Notes under the pieces: generated by a model | What the model was told of the DNA's origin: nothing | Databases searched by the model: none | The model's input: the letters and a program-made list of their open reading frames with translations, nothing else | In this document: in pieces, positions 16,686 through 26,415 of the stretch | Layout: each line of letters begins with the position of its first letter | Numbering within the stretch: position 1 is the stretch's first letter | Made by a program: the position numbers and the translations under genes | Assembly (NCBI RefSeq): GCF_003813775.1 | Contig: NZ_RPDH01000001.1 | Coordinates: 1,736,001-1,800,000, forward strand | Direction: 5' to 3' | DNA from: Chitinophaga lutea | GTDB taxonomy: Bacteria > Bacteroidota > Bacteroidia > Chitinophagales > Chitinophagaceae | Length of the DNA stretch: 64,000 bases

Positions 16686-19430
16686 TTATTCCGGTTCAAA
16701 GCCCAGCATGAAGGTAAATTTAGCGGCATCCTTCATTCCTGCGCCCGGCCTTAACCTATCCAATCCTATGCCATAGTCGAAACCGAGCAGGCCGAACATC
16801 GGCAGGTAGAAGCGCGCACCCACGCCCACAGAGCGGCGGAGACGGAACGGATCGTATTCTTTGAAGTCGCGGTAACCGTTGGCGGCTTCCAGGAATATCA
16901 GGCCGAAGATGGTGGAGCTCGGGTTGAGGCTGAACGGATAACGCAGTTCCATCACGTATTTATTAAACATGGTGAAACCTGAGTAACCTGCCGGCACACC
17001 GCCGCCATCCGGGTTCAGTTTCGGATTGGAGGTATAATATACCGGGTAACCGCGCTGGGAAATGATGTCCCTGTCGTACACGGCGAAGTTGCTCAAACCG
17101 TCGCCACCCAGCTCGAAGCGGCCGAAGGGCGAAAGCGTTGTGCGGTTGTTGTAGCGGCCGAGGTAACCGAATTTGGCGGCCACTTTCAGCACCAGCGATT
17201 TATTGTCGGTACCGCGGGGGCGGCTCAGCGGCACATACCACTCGGCGCTCATACGGTACTTCTGGTATTCGATGAATTTGAACTGTTCTGCAATGGGCTC
17301 TGCTTTATAGTCCTTGTCGCGGTTAAACGCAGAGTACGGCGGCGTAAACTGGCCATACACCATGAAGCTGGAACCACTGCGCGGGAAGATCTGCTGATCC
17401 ACGGAAGAACGCGCCAGCGTGATACGGAAGCTCAGGTTATTGGAAGTACCGGTTTCAAAACCGGGCATGCCGAAGTAGTTGTAGTCCCACAGTTTATAAC
17501 GCTGGTACTGGATGGAGTACATGAGCGAGAACCAGTCGTCGGGCCAGCGGAGCTGTTTGCCGAGAGAAATGGATCCACCCATTACTTTCAGGTAGGCGTT
17601 TTCGTTTTCCACCGTCTGGCCGTAATATTTGGCCATGGCGTACGGGCTCTGGTGGCTGCTGTAGAAGCTTACGGAGAAGGGGTTCCGTTTTTTACCACCC
17701 AGCCAGGGCTCTGTGAAAGAGAAGTTGTAAGAACGGTATGCTTTACCATTGGACGATACCCTCACGCTCAGCTTCTGGCCGTCGCCGCTGGGCAAGGGAT
17801 CCCAGGTTTCTTTTTTGAAGATGTTACGCAGGGAAAAGTTGTTGAAGGTTACGCCGAGGGTACCGGTAAGACCGATGTAACCGCCCCAGCCCGCAGACAG
17901 CTCCAGCTGGTCGTTGGCCCTTTCTTCCACTTTGTAGTCGATGTCCACGGTACCTTCCTGTACGTTAGGCACGGGGTTGATACCGATGGTTTCGGGGTTG
18001 AAGAACCCGAGCTGTGAAATTTCACGCTGTGAGCGCATCAGGTTCTGGCGGCTGAATTTCTCGCCGGGCAGGGTGCGCAGTTCACGGCGGATAACGTGCT
18101 CGTTGGTTTTTTCGTTACCGGCGATGCGTATATCCTTGATCGTAGCCTGCGGACCTTCCTGGATGCGGATCTCGTAATCGATGGTGTCTCCACGGATACC
18201 GATTTCCACCGGGTCTACCTGGAAGAACAGGTAACCATCGTCCATGTAAAGGCTGCCGATGTCGCCGCCTTCAGGACCGGGAGGGTTGCCCAGGCGTTTG
18301 CCCAGCAGTTCCAGGTTGTACACGTCGCCTTTTTTGATGCCGAGGCCGCGTGACAGGATGGTATCGTTGTATACGGTATTACCTCTCCAGGTAATGTTAC
18401 CGAAATAATATTTTTTACCTTCTTCGAGCTTGATTTCCACGTTGAGGTTGCCTTTGGCGGAGTTGTACGTGGTATCTTTCACGATCTGCGCGTCGCGGAA
18501 ACCTTTCGAGTTATATACAGCGATGAGTTTTTCCTTGTCTTCGGTGTATTTAATGTCGTTGAACTTGGCAGAGGAAAAGAGGTGGAAGCGGAAGTAGGGG
18601 TCGATTTTCTGCAGGGTGCGGGTGGCGGAGAGGAAACCCATTTCTTTCCAGTAATCGTCTGAAGTAGCCATGCTGTCAGTCCAGGCGTTGGCCATTTCAG
18701 GATAGAGGGTGAAGCGGGAAACTTCCTTGGTGCCCTTCATTTTTTTCTTGAGCGCGTTATCGGACACGTTGTAGTTGCCAACGATGTTGATATCGTTCAC
18801 TTTTACCTTGTTGCCTTTATCTACCCAGAATATCACGGAAGCGGAGTTGATGGCCGGCGGCGGGTCTTTCCTTTCTTCCATGCGTACGGTCACGTTGCGG
18901 AATCCTTTTTCGGCGTAGAACTTGCGCACCACGGCGAGGGTGTTTTGCTGGAGGGCTTCAGTCACCACGCTGCCTTTGCGGAGGGCGGCTTTGGTGGTCA
19001 GTTCGTCCGCATCGGATTTTTTAACCCCTTTGAAAACGAAGGAAGACATACGGGGTTTCTCCACGAGGGCGATTTCCAGCCATATTTTGTTGCCTTCTAT
19101 TTTAGTGATGTAGATAGCGATGTTGGAAAACAGGCGTTGTCCCCACAGGCCCTGGATGGCTTTGGCGAAGTGGTCGCCGGGCATCACTACCTTGTCGCCT
19201 ACGGCGAGGCCTGAGAGGGAGAGCAGTAATGATTTATCAAGGAATTCTGTACCGGTTACGGCAATATCGGCGATTTCAAATTGCTGCGGGTTGCCCAGGG
19301 AAAAAGGGCTGATATCCGCCGGCATGGTGACCGGTACGGGAACAGTATCCCTTTGTTGGGCACGCGCAGATACGCCCGCGCTGCAACATAAAACTACGGC
19401 CAGGAGGCTTTTAGGAAACGATTTCTTCAT
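16686..19430 (-). CDS. bamA: Outer membrane protein assembly factor BamA
   Basis: 914 residues: signal peptide (about 1-24, ARAQ), five predicted POTRA repeats (about 50-470) and a C-terminal 16-stranded Omp85 barrel (about 500-914) ending in an aromatic-rich strand (FTFMLGFEPE). The barrel contains the VGVGARFYLPMFG-like L6-adjacent segment. It is longer than the E. coli protein (810), normal for Bacteroidota. It overlaps uppS by 20 bp and precedes two skp/ompH genes, forming one envelope-assembly operon. Confidence 0.95.
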   Translation of the reverse strand: MKKSFPKSLLAVVLCCSAGVSARAQQRDTVPVPVTMPADISPFSLGNPQQFEIADIAVTGTEFLDKSLLLSLSGLAVGDKVVMPGDHFAKAIQGLWGQRLFSNIAIYITKIEGNKIWLEIALVEKPRMSSFVFKGVKKSDADELTTKAALRKGSVVTEALQQNTLAVVRKFYAEKGFRNVTVRMEERKDPPPAINSASVIFWVDKGNKVKVNDINIVGNYNVSDNALKKKMKGTKEVSRFTLYPEMANAWTDSMATSDDYWKEMGFLSATRTLQKIDPYFRFHLFSSAKFNDIKYTEDKEKLIAVYNSKGFRDAQIVKDTTYNSAKGNLNVEIKLEEGKKYYFGNITWRGNTVYNDTILSRGLGIKKGDVYNLELLGKRLGNPPGPEGGDIGSLYMDDGYLFFQVDPVEIGIRGDTIDYEIRIQEGPQATIKDIRIAGNEKTNEHVIRRELRTLPGEKFSRQNLMRSQREISQLGFFNPETIGINPVPNVQEGTVDIDYKVEERANDQLELSAGWGGYIGLTGTLGVTFNNFSLRNIFKKETWDPLPSGDGQKLSVRVSSNGKAYRSYNFSFTEPWLGGKKRNPFSVSFYSSHQSPYAMAKYYGQTVENENAYLKVMGGSISLGKQLRWPDDWFSLMYSIQYQRYKLWDYNYFGMPGFETGTSNNLSFRITLARSSVDQQIFPRSGSSFMVYGQFTPPYSAFNRDKDYKAEPIAEQFKFIEYQKYRMSAEWYVPLSRPRGTDNKSLVLKVAAKFGYLGRYNNRTTLSPFGRFELGGDGLSNFAVYDRDIISQRGYPVYYTSNPKLNPDGGGVPAGYSGFTMFNKYVMELRYPFSLNPSSTIFGLIFLEAANGYRDFKEYDPFRLRRSVGVGARFYLPMFGLLGFDYGIGLDRLRPGAGMKDAAKFTFMLGFEPE

Positions 19431-20172
19431 TCTGCTGTATTTGTTCGCTTGTTTTGCCGAATCGACGTTCTCTGGTTTGATAATTTAAGATGGCTTCGTA
19501 CAGATTTTCCTTGCGGAAGTCAGGCCAGCGTGTATTGGTGAAATACAGTTCTGCGTAGGCCAGCTGGTACAATAAGAAATTGCTTATACGGTGTTCGCCG
19601 CTGGTCCGTATCATGAGTTCAGGATCGGGCAGTTTGGCGGTGCATAGGTATTTTTCCCACATTTCGGGCGTCAGCTCGTCGGGATTGATTTTGCCTGCCT
19701 TGGCATCCCTGGCGATGTTGCGGGCGGCCTGCAGAATTTCCCAGCGTGCGCTGTAGCTCAGTGCCATCACGAGGTTGAGCCCGGTGTTTGGCGCGGTGAT
19801 ATCCATGGCTTCCTGCAATTCCTGTTGGCAATGCGCGGGCAGCATGGTCATGTCCCCTATCACGTGGAGACGTATATTATTTTTATTCAGTGTTTCCACC
19901 TCCTTGCGGATGGTGGTCACGAGCAACTCCATGATGCCGTTCACCTCATATACGGGCCTGTCCCAGTTCTCTGTAGAAAAGGCGTACAGTGTCAGGTATT
20001 CGATGCCCAGTTCGGCACAGCCCTCCACGATATCACGCACACTTTCCACTCCCTGATGATGACCGTAAAGGCGGTCCTGCCCCCGTTCTTTGGCCCACCG
20101 GCCATTACCGTCCATAATAATGGCAATATGGCGGGGCAGTCGTTGCAGGTCTAATTGATCCTTCAAACTCAT
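19411..20172 (-). CDS. uppS: Undecaprenyl diphosphate synthase
   Basis: 253 residues of the cis-prenyltransferase family. Conserved elements: IAIIMDGNGRWA (catalytic Asp21), GHHQGVESVRDIV, YLTLYAFSTENWDRP, ALSYSARWEI and the C-terminal PDPELMIRTSGEHRISNFLLYQ, which together are diagnostic. It makes the C55 carrier lipid for peptidoglycan and O-antigen synthesis. Its last 20 bp overlap the bamA start, so the two are translationally linked. Confidence 0.97.
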   Translation of the reverse strand: MSLKDQLDLQRLPRHIAIIMDGNGRWAKERGQDRLYGHHQGVESVRDIVEGCAELGIEYLTLYAFSTENWDRPVYEVNGIMELLVTTIRKEVETLNKNNIRLHVIGDMTMLPAHCQQELQEAMDITAPNTGLNLVMALSYSARWEILQAARNIARDAKAGKINPDELTPEMWEKYLCTAKLPDPELMIRTSGEHRISNFLLYQLAYAELYFTNTRWPDFRKENLYEAILNYQTRERRFGKTSEQIQQNEEIVS

Positions 20173-20213
20173 GACTATTCAGGTCGTGTTAAAACAGAAT
20201 TACTAAAAGTGTG

Positions 20214-20221
20214 CAAAGATA
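20214..20221 (-). promoter_or_regulatory. Candidate -7 element for uppS-bamA operon
   Basis: TATCTTTG on the minus strand, 42 bp upstream of the uppS start. A TTTG lies upstream (20251-20248) but with a 26-nt spacer, longer than optimal. Confidence 0.4.
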
Positions 20222-20313
20222 CAAAAATAACTTTATGCCCTTTCCGGCAAAGGGGACGGGGTGGTTTTAACGTAGTTTTAACGGGAAACACGGCTGGGAG
20301 CGCATTTTAGGGC

Positions 20314-21177
20314 TTAAAACTTACAGCGGTAAGAGGTGAAGAGGATGCCAAGGGTGACCTCGATGGTGGCAAACTGGTCTTTATCCCGGCTGTTGCCGCG
20401 CTGCCGTCCCATTTCCCCGATGGGCGCCCCGGTAACCCCGCTTCTGTCCTGCAAAATGGCGGCGATGGTGCTGCTGCCGTCGGGCTTGGTGGCGAAGGCG
20501 TCTATTCCGGCATAGGTGGTGCTGACGTCGTCGAGATAGTCGGTTTGGGTGAATCTGAACAGGCATTCCACGCCGAGGTTGAGGCGGCGGTTGAGGCTGT
20601 ATTTAACGCCGCCGCCGATCAGGTAGGCGTATGAGTACAGCTGGTAGGGCTTCCGGTCGGGGAAGCGGCTGGTTCCCTGCCCTTCGGTACGGAGGGGCTG
20701 CAGGAAATATTTCCTATTTTGATAATATGCGTAGGGATTGAAGTGGAAAAACGATGCGCCCAGGGTGAGGTACGGCGAAAACCGGTAGGCGTCGCTGCCC
20801 GGCTCGAAGCGGAAGAAGTTGAAGTCCCCCTGAACCGCCAGCTCATACAGTTCGGTGTTAAAACTCAGGTTGCGGCGTTTCTGGAAGCTGTTGGCGTTGT
20901 ACACATCGGAATAACCCAGCTGCATAAAGCGGAAATGCGCCCTGGCGCCCACATAGCCGTTGAAATATTTGCGGTAATAGATGCCCACGGTGGGTTTGGT
21001 GGCCTGCAGGCCCATATGGGTGTTGAGGTCGCCGAAGTAATGGGCTCCGCCGGCCGTGAAACCCAGCTCGCCGACGTAACTTTCCTCGTTCTGGGCCGAA
21101 ACTTTGTTAAATGGCAAAACCGCCAGCCAGAGTGAGGCCGTCAGCAAAACCTTCCAATGAATACGCGTATACAGCAT
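20314..21177 (-). CDS. DUF6089 / PorG-type outer-membrane protein
   Basis: 287 residues with a signal peptide (to about VSAQ, residue 29) and an eight-stranded-barrel-like body rich in aromatic/Gly strands (ELGFTAGGAHYFGDLN, PTVGIYYRKYFNGYVGARA). These are hallmarks of DUF6089, which includes the type IX secretion component PorG. Its position directly before uppS-bamA-ompH-ompH matches the porG neighbourhood I recall from Porphyromonas. The gap to uppS (141 bp) holds a separate promoter element, so it may be transcribed independently. T9SS function is inferred from family and context. Confidence 0.75.
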   Translation of the reverse strand: MLYTRIHWKVLLTASLWLAVLPFNKVSAQNEESYVGELGFTAGGAHYFGDLNTHMGLQATKPTVGIYYRKYFNGYVGARAHFRFMQLGYSDVYNANSFQKRRNLSFNTELYELAVQGDFNFFRFEPGSDAYRFSPYLTLGASFFHFNPYAYYQNRKYFLQPLRTEGQGTSRFPDRKPYQLYSYAYLIGGGVKYSLNRRLNLGVECLFRFTQTDYLDDVSTTYAGIDAFATKPDGSSTIAAILQDRSGVTGAPIGEMGRQRGNSRDKDQFATIEVTLGILFTSYRCKF

Positions 21178-21368
21178 AAGGTACCAGTAAAAACGTAAAA
21201 TAAGCCTTTTTCATCTGTCGGCCCCTGAATTTTCAAAGGCCGGGCACCGCTTCGTATTCACAACAGCTTGTGGGAGAATCGTTTATCGTGCGCACTTCCT
21301 TCCGTCAATACCCGCTTTCAACGCCTCGCATGCGGTATAAACGTTTCGCATGGCCCGCTTCGTATAAC

Positions 21369-22259
21369 TTATTTTCTTCCTGCATTACGGGTATCGATGC
21401 CCCAAAGCAGTTTGTTTCGCAGGGTGTGCAGGAAATTGCCTTCGTTAAGCCGCAGCAGGTTGATGGAAAAGTCTTCTTTTTTGACGGCCAGCTGCACCCG
21501 GTTGTCGATCACTTCCATCCGGGAATCGAGGGTACAGATGAACTGGTCGCTGCGGCCTTCCACTTCGAATGAAATCACATGATCGTCTGGCACCACGATG
21601 GGCCGTACATTCAGGTTGTGCGGGGCAACGGGGGTGATCACGAAACTGCCGGCCTCGGGAAATACGATGGGCCCGCCGCAGCTCAGGGAATATCCCGTGG
21701 AACCGGTGGGTGTGGCCACAATCAGCCCGTCGGCCCAATAGGTATTGAGGAATTCCCCGTTCAGGTAGGTATGGATCTTCACCATCGCGGAGGTGTCCTT
21801 TTTGTGGATGGTAAATTCATTGAGGGCATAGGGCACCTCCCCGAACAGCGGGGAACTGGCATCGAGATGGATGAGCGTCCGCCGGTCTACCACGTAACTG
21901 CGGCTTACCAGGGAATTGACCACTTCGTGGATCTCTTCGCGCCCGATGCTGGCCAGAAAGCCCAGGCGGCCGAAGTTGACCCCCATCACGGGAATATTTT
22001 TGTCGCGGATATACGTAACGGTATCGAGCAGGGTACCGTCTCCACCCAGGCTCACCAGGAACTCGATGCGGCCGTCGAGGTCGGCTGCTTTGGAAAAAGT
22101 ATCGGTATCGGCGGGGAATTGTACATGCGGCCGGAGCTCTTTAAAAAAGGGCTCGTACACCACGGGGGTAATTTCCTGACGGCTCAGTTCATCCAGCAAT
22201 AGTCTTATATCCTCCAGATCTTCCTTGACAAAACCGCGGCTGTAAAGGGCTACATGCAT
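21369..22259 (-). CDS. nadK: NAD kinase
   Basis: 296 residues. The ATP/NAD-binding GGDGT motif (72-76, within LGGDGTLLDT), the NE/D-type loop and the PTGSTGYSLSCGGPIV segment are all present. It phosphorylates NAD to NADP in the cytoplasm. The start codon abuts the stop of the upstream Omp85-like gene with no spacer, implying coupled translation of two functionally unrelated proteins. Confidence 0.97.
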   Translation of the reverse strand: MHVALYSRGFVKEDLEDIRLLLDELSRQEITPVVYEPFFKELRPHVQFPADTDTFSKAADLDGRIEFLVSLGGDGTLLDTVTYIRDKNIPVMGVNFGRLGFLASIGREEIHEVVNSLVSRSYVVDRRTLIHLDASSPLFGEVPYALNEFTIHKKDTSAMVKIHTYLNGEFLNTYWADGLIVATPTGSTGYSLSCGGPIVFPEAGSFVITPVAPHNLNVRPIVVPDDHVISFEVEGRSDQFICTLDSRMEVIDNRVQLAVKKEDFSINLLRLNEGNFLHTLRNKLLWGIDTRNAGRK

Positions 22260-23735
22260 TTACATATCCAGTTTAGCGTGTAAAAATAGTCCTTTTTCTC
22301 CCAATTGGTTGATGCTATATTCAAAGCGGATACAGGTATCGTAGAAAGAAACCACGTCGAGCCCCACACCGGTGGTGTACAACATGCGGTTGTTGAGCAT
22401 GCCGTTACGCACACGGCGGGCATAGCCGTAACCCATGTCGCCGTACGCTTTTGCCAGTACGCGGATGGGCAGGTTGCTGAATTTTTTGGGTACGATGGGA
22501 AGGTGCACCTTGAAGTTCAGGAGCTCGCGGCGCAGGGTGGATTTAAAGATAAAATAACTCGTAGCGTCCACCACGTAGTATTCCAGCCCGCGGAGATAGT
22601 CGTCTCCGTATCCCATGGCCCGCATGCCGATGTAGGGCTGTTTGTCGGAGAATTTGGCCTGCCCCAGCACGCTGAGGGCGCCGTAGGTTTTGCGGGCCAG
22701 CTCCCAGTATTTCGCGCCTTTGACGCGGAATTTAAAATATTCCAGCCCGCTGAGCGGCCCGAATCCCGTACGCGTGGCCTCGGCGTAGAGCGACTGCCCT
22801 ACCAGCGGATATTGCCAGCTATCGGCCTTGATGTAATTGAGGCGATACGACAATTCGAGGTAGCCCATTTCCGTGCGCCCGCCGCCGAGGTAATCGGGGT
22901 TTTTGAGGGCTACAGAATCGTTCACGGACTCGTGGTAATAATTCAGGGCCACCTGGTGGCGGGTGGAAATGGCCTTCCGGTAAGTGTAGTTCAGGCCCAG
23001 TGCGAACTGGCGCCGTAAAAAATCATCCTGCCGGAAAAACTGCTGCTTGTTGAAATCGGATATGTAATTGATCTCCCGGTTACGGCTGTAGGACACCACA
23101 AATCCCAGGCCCTGCCTGAGCTTGCGGTCGATGTACGGCAGGTTGTAGCCGAGCAGGAACTTCTGCGTGTAGCCCACCGTCACATCCGCATAGATATCGT
23201 CGTTACGGCCGGTAAGGTTGTCCTGGAACGCCTTGACGCCGATATTGACGCGGTTCAGGCTGCGTTTCTGCTCCACCCACCACTGGTTGAAGTTACGGTC
23301 GGCCAGTTTGAAGATGGGGAATGCGAAGAGGTACCATCTTTCCCATACTTCATATACAAAATCGGCCTGCTGTCCTTCCCAGTTTTTTACGTTGGCAGAC
23401 ACGTTGAGGAACAACGAGGTATTGAGCAGCTGCTTGCGGCCCGCTTCGAGCGTTTCGGCCAGCGTGCGGAGATATACCGTATCGCCCGGTTTGATGGGTA
23501 ATTCGCGGAGGATGATGGACGTGCGTGTTTTTTTGTTGCCGCTGACGGCGACGTTGCGTACGATCACATAACCCGAATCCTGTACTACGGCCAGCGGCTG
23601 AGCGGAGGGAGTGACGGTCGTGTCCGGCACCTGCGCGGCTGTGGGCATGGCGATGCCCAGCAACAGTGCCCATACGGCCCAGCAGAAAAAGCATCCGTAC
23701 CGCCGGGTACGTATATAAAAGAATACAGTGCGCAT
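22260..23735 (-). CDS. Omp85/BamA-TamA family outer-membrane protein
   Basis: 491 residues: signal peptide (about 1-34, TAAQ), one POTRA-like domain (about 55-130; VAVSGNKKTRTSIILRELPI) and a C-terminal barrel (about 140-491) ending in aromatic strands. It is much smaller than BamA, with a single POTRA, resembling short TamA-like or surface-antigen proteins. Likely role: insertion or translocation of a specific outer-membrane client; the client is unknown. It sits directly upstream of nadK and 44 bp downstream of the CBS gene. Confidence 0.85.
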   Translation of the reverse strand: MRTVFFYIRTRRYGCFFCWAVWALLLGIAMPTAAQVPDTTVTPSAQPLAVVQDSGYVIVRNVAVSGNKKTRTSIILRELPIKPGDTVYLRTLAETLEAGRKQLLNTSLFLNVSANVKNWEGQQADFVYEVWERWYLFAFPIFKLADRNFNQWWVEQKRSLNRVNIGVKAFQDNLTGRNDDIYADVTVGYTQKFLLGYNLPYIDRKLRQGLGFVVSYSRNREINYISDFNKQQFFRQDDFLRRQFALGLNYTYRKAISTRHQVALNYYHESVNDSVALKNPDYLGGGRTEMGYLELSYRLNYIKADSWQYPLVGQSLYAEATRTGFGPLSGLEYFKFRVKGAKYWELARKTYGALSVLGQAKFSDKQPYIGMRAMGYGDDYLRGLEYYVVDATSYFIFKSTLRRELLNFKVHLPIVPKKFSNLPIRVLAKAYGDMGYGYARRVRNGMLNNRMLYTTGVGLDVVSFYDTCIRFEYSINQLGEKGLFLHAKLDM

Positions 23736-23779
23736 GCAGGATTGTAGGTTCTGCTTTAAAAATAAGGCTTTTACGGCAA

Positions 23780-24442
23780 CTACATGCTGATGTAGTTCAT
23801 CAGCAGGTCGTAGTTCTTTTTCAGCAGATCTTCTTCCAGCTCTTCACTGAACATGTATTTGATGGTGTAATTAAACCGCTCGAAGGTGGCCACGAGGCCC
23901 TGGAGCTCCTGCCGGTTGGTTTTGAGGAGCACTTCGAGTTTGGCGGAGTTCGGGTTGGTGATGGTATTGACGCTGAGCAAGGTGACTTCGTTGCTTTCGG
24001 CGATGCGGGCGATCTCGCTGAGGCTGTAATCGCGCGGTTCCACTTCGAGCACCAGCAGGCCGCCCGGTTCCTTGACGCCGTTGTACTGGGCGAGGATGGC
24101 CAGCAGGTTGTCCTTCGTGATCATGCCGAGGTAATCGTTCTCGCGCGATACCACGGGCAGGGCCGACAGTTTCTGGTCGTAAAATAATTTGAGCGCTTCG
24201 TAAAAGTGGGCGCCTTCGGTAATGGCGGGTTTAAAAGCGTTTCCGTTCAGCGTTTCCAGTAAAAGGTCCGGATCTTCCCAATCCAGCACCTGGTCTTCCT
24301 CCACAAGCCCCAGGTACTTATTATCCACTACCATCGGCAATTGCGTCAAATGAAATTCATTCATCAGTCGTAATGCTTTTGCACCGGTATCCATGGGATG
24401 AAGCACCGGCACCACGGTAGAAATGAGTTCCTGTGCCAACAT
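23780..24442 (-). CDS. CBS domain pair protein with ACT-like C-terminus
   Basis: Start set at MLAQELI (24442; 220 residues). The frame extends 72 residues further upstream, but that stretch is basic, low-quality and not CBS-like. Two CBS motifs (about 1-60 and 75-130) form one Bateman module that would bind an adenosyl ligand. The C-terminal part (about 135-205) has an ACT-like strand-helix pattern (LLVLEVEPRDYSLSEIARIA). No enzyme domain is attached, so a regulatory role is likely. Confidence 0.82.
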   Translation of the reverse strand: MLAQELISTVVPVLHPMDTGAKALRLMNEFHLTQLPMVVDNKYLGLVEEDQVLDWEDPDLLLETLNGNAFKPAITEGAHFYEALKLFYDQKLSALPVVSRENDYLGMITKDNLLAILAQYNGVKEPGGLLVLEVEPRDYSLSEIARIAESNEVTLLSVNTITNPNSAKLEVLLKTNRQELQGLVATFERFNYTIKYMFSEELEEDLLKKNYDLLMNYISM

Positions 24443-24552
24443 AATAGATCGTGTTTCTCCTACAATAATAACAAAGAATATTCCAATACCGCGAAACTGC
24501 AGGTAAAAATTACAGAATCGCGGAGCAATGGCAATGCAGTATGGATGAGCGG

Positions 24553-25338
24553 TTATACGGCTTTCGGCTTCACCGCCCCGGCGTTGAGCCTTTTCATGAA
24601 GTCGTGCATGATGACGTTGAATTCGTCGGGCACTTCCATCATGGGAGCGTGGCCGCATTTATCGATAAAATGCAGTTCCGAGTTGGGGATGAGCTTGTGA
24701 AACTCTTCCCCTACCATGGGCGGCGTTACGGTATCGTTATTCCCCCAGATGAGGAGGGTGGGTGTTTGTATGGTTTTCAGCTCGTCGCCCAGGTTATGAC
24801 GGATGGCGGATTTGGCCAGGGTGATGATTTTGATCACTTTCAGCCGGTTGCTGGTGATCTCGAACACTTCGTCTACCAGTTCTTTCGTAGCCATTGCCGG
24901 ATCAAAGAAGGTGAGTTCGGTTTTTTTGCGGATATATTCATAGTCGCCTCGTTTGGGATAGGTTTCACCCATCCCGTTTTCGAACAGGCCGGAGCTGCCG
25001 GTGAGGATGAGCGATTTTACGTTTTCCGGGTGTTTGAGGATATACACCAGTGCCACGTGCCCTCCCAGGGAGTTGCCCATGAGGTGAAAATTGGTATAAC
25101 CGCGGGTTTCGATGAATTTGTGAACGTATTTGGCCAGGCCGCCTACGGAGGTTTCCAGGATATTCAGGTCAAACAAGGGCAACATCGGGATGACAACCTT
25201 ATTGTATTGTTTGAAGTACTCCAGGAGGCCGCTGAAATTACTGAGGGCACCGAAAAGGCCATGCAGCAAAATCACCGGTTCCCCTTCTCCTTCTTCGATG
25301 TATTTAAATTTGCCCTGTGTTTTGATTTCGTAATTCAT
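24553..25338 (-). CDS. Alpha/beta hydrolase
   Basis: 261 residues of the alpha/beta hydrolase fold. Features: oxyanion HGLFGALSNF, nucleophile elbow GNSLGG (Ser near residue 98), acid GNNDTVTPP and His in CGHAPMMEVP. No signal peptide, so cytoplasmic. The profile fits the MhpC/esterase-like group; the substrate is unknown. Weakly linked to cvpA upstream (71-bp gap). Confidence 0.85.
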   Translation of the reverse strand: MNYEIKTQGKFKYIEEGEGEPVILLHGLFGALSNFSGLLEYFKQYNKVVIPMLPLFDLNILETSVGGLAKYVHKFIETRGYTNFHLMGNSLGGHVALVYILKHPENVKSLILTGSSGLFENGMGETYPKRGDYEYIRKKTELTFFDPAMATKELVDEVFEITSNRLKVIKIITLAKSAIRHNLGDELKTIQTPTLLIWGNNDTVTPPMVGEEFHKLIPNSELHFIDKCGHAPMMEVPDEFNVIMHDFMKRLNAGAVKPKAV

Positions 25339-25409
25339 TACCTAAGCTTGAAGTCAATTTTGCGCTAAAATAATTCTTTTTCTTAATTCAAATAATTTCT
25401 AAAACGGCG

Positions 25410-25949
25410 CTATTGAACCGGCATTTCGCGGGCTGCATTTTCGAAGAAAGCTTCCAGTTCGGCAAAAACGTCCCTGAAAACCGGCAAAATGCGTCCCATT
25501 TGTTCCATTACCTTCGGGCCCAGGTGCTCGATATAGGGATATACGACGCTCTGGAGCTTCACTTCGGGACTAAGCCAGTACAACTGGTTGGCCAGCCAGA
25601 GCAGTACGCTGTACCCCACCATGAACACGGCGGTATAGAGCAGGATGCCGCCCAGCCTGTTAACCCATCCCAGCATGCTCCACTGCACCACTTTTTCGAT
25701 GGCGGCGGCGCCAAGGCGAACCAGTATCACCACCGCCAGGAATATCACGATAAAACAGATCACCGGCCACCAGCGCCCCTGCATGCCCGACTGGGCGAGG
25801 TATGCAGCCAGTACGGCCGACAATTTGAGCGCCGCGGCCATCCCCAATACAAATGCCACCAGGGAGAACACGGCCACGATCAGGCCGCGCGTAAAACCCC
25901 GGTAAACGGCAAATGCCAGTATAATGGCAAAAATAATGTCGATGGCCAA
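25410..25949 (-). CDS. CvpA family membrane protein
   Basis: 179 residues with four predicted membrane helices (about 2-20, 25-50, 62-82, 100-122) and the family start IDIIFAIILAFAVYRGFTRG. CvpA homologues affect colicin V export, envelope stress tolerance and biofilm in other bacteria; the molecular role is not settled. The C-terminal 40 residues are soluble. The gene follows the YqeY gene by 12 bp. Confidence 0.85.
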   Translation of the reverse strand: MAIDIIFAIILAFAVYRGFTRGLIVAVFSLVAFVLGMAAALKLSAVLAAYLAQSGMQGRWWPVICFIVIFLAVVILVRLGAAAIEKVVQWSMLGWVNRLGGILLYTAVFMVGYSVLLWLANQLYWLSPEVKLQSVVYPYIEHLGPKVMEQMGRILPVFRDVFAELEAFFENAAREMPVQ

Positions 25950-25961
25950 GGCCGCAACGCG

Positions 25962-26414
25962 TTATTTGGTCAGTAATTCTTTTACCATCGCGGAAATCGC
26001 CTTCCCGTCGGCCTTGCCGGCCAGCTGTTTGGTGGCTGCCCCCATCACTTTACCCATATCTGCGGGAGAAGCAGCGCCCACCGAAGCGATGATAGCCGTC
26101 AGTTCCGCGCGCAGGGCGGCCTCGTCCATTTGCTGGGGGAGGTACCGCTCAATCACGGCCAGTTCTTCTTCTTCTTTCTTCGCCAGGTCGGCCCGGTTCT
26201 GCTGGGTGAAAATTTCAAGGGAATCTTTCCGTTGTTTCGCCAGTTTCTGCAGCAGCTTCAGCTCGTCGGCCTCCGTCAGTTCGCCAGTGCTGCCTTCGGA
26301 AGTTTTGGCCAGCAATATTGCTGCCTTGATGGCGCGGAGCGCACGCAATTCAGCTTCTGCCTTCGCCAGCATGGCGGTTTTGATGGCGCCGTTGATGTTT
26401 TGTTCTAATGACAT
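25962..26414 (-). CDS. GatB/YqeY domain-containing protein
   Basis: Start set at MSLEQNI (26414; 150 residues), one base after the gldC stop; the longer frame runs into gldC. A helical protein: about 1-95 is the YqeY N-domain (LRALRAIKAAILLA, EEEELAVIERYLPQQM) and 95-150 is the GatB-tail-like domain (GKVMGAATKQLAGKADGKAIS). GatB/YqeY domains bind tRNA in amidotransferases. A stand-alone copy has an undefined role. Confidence 0.9.
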   Translation of the reverse strand: MSLEQNINGAIKTAMLAKAEAELRALRAIKAAILLAKTSEGSTGELTEADELKLLQKLAKQRKDSLEIFTQQNRADLAKKEEEELAVIERYLPQQMDEAALRAELTAIIASVGAASPADMGKVMGAATKQLAGKADGKAISAMVKELLTK

Positions 26415-26415
26415 A

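Noticed and set aside
23780..24658. 292-residue version of the CBS protein
   Set aside because: The extra 72 N-terminal residues are basic and not CBS-like; the Met at 24442 begins the conserved fold.
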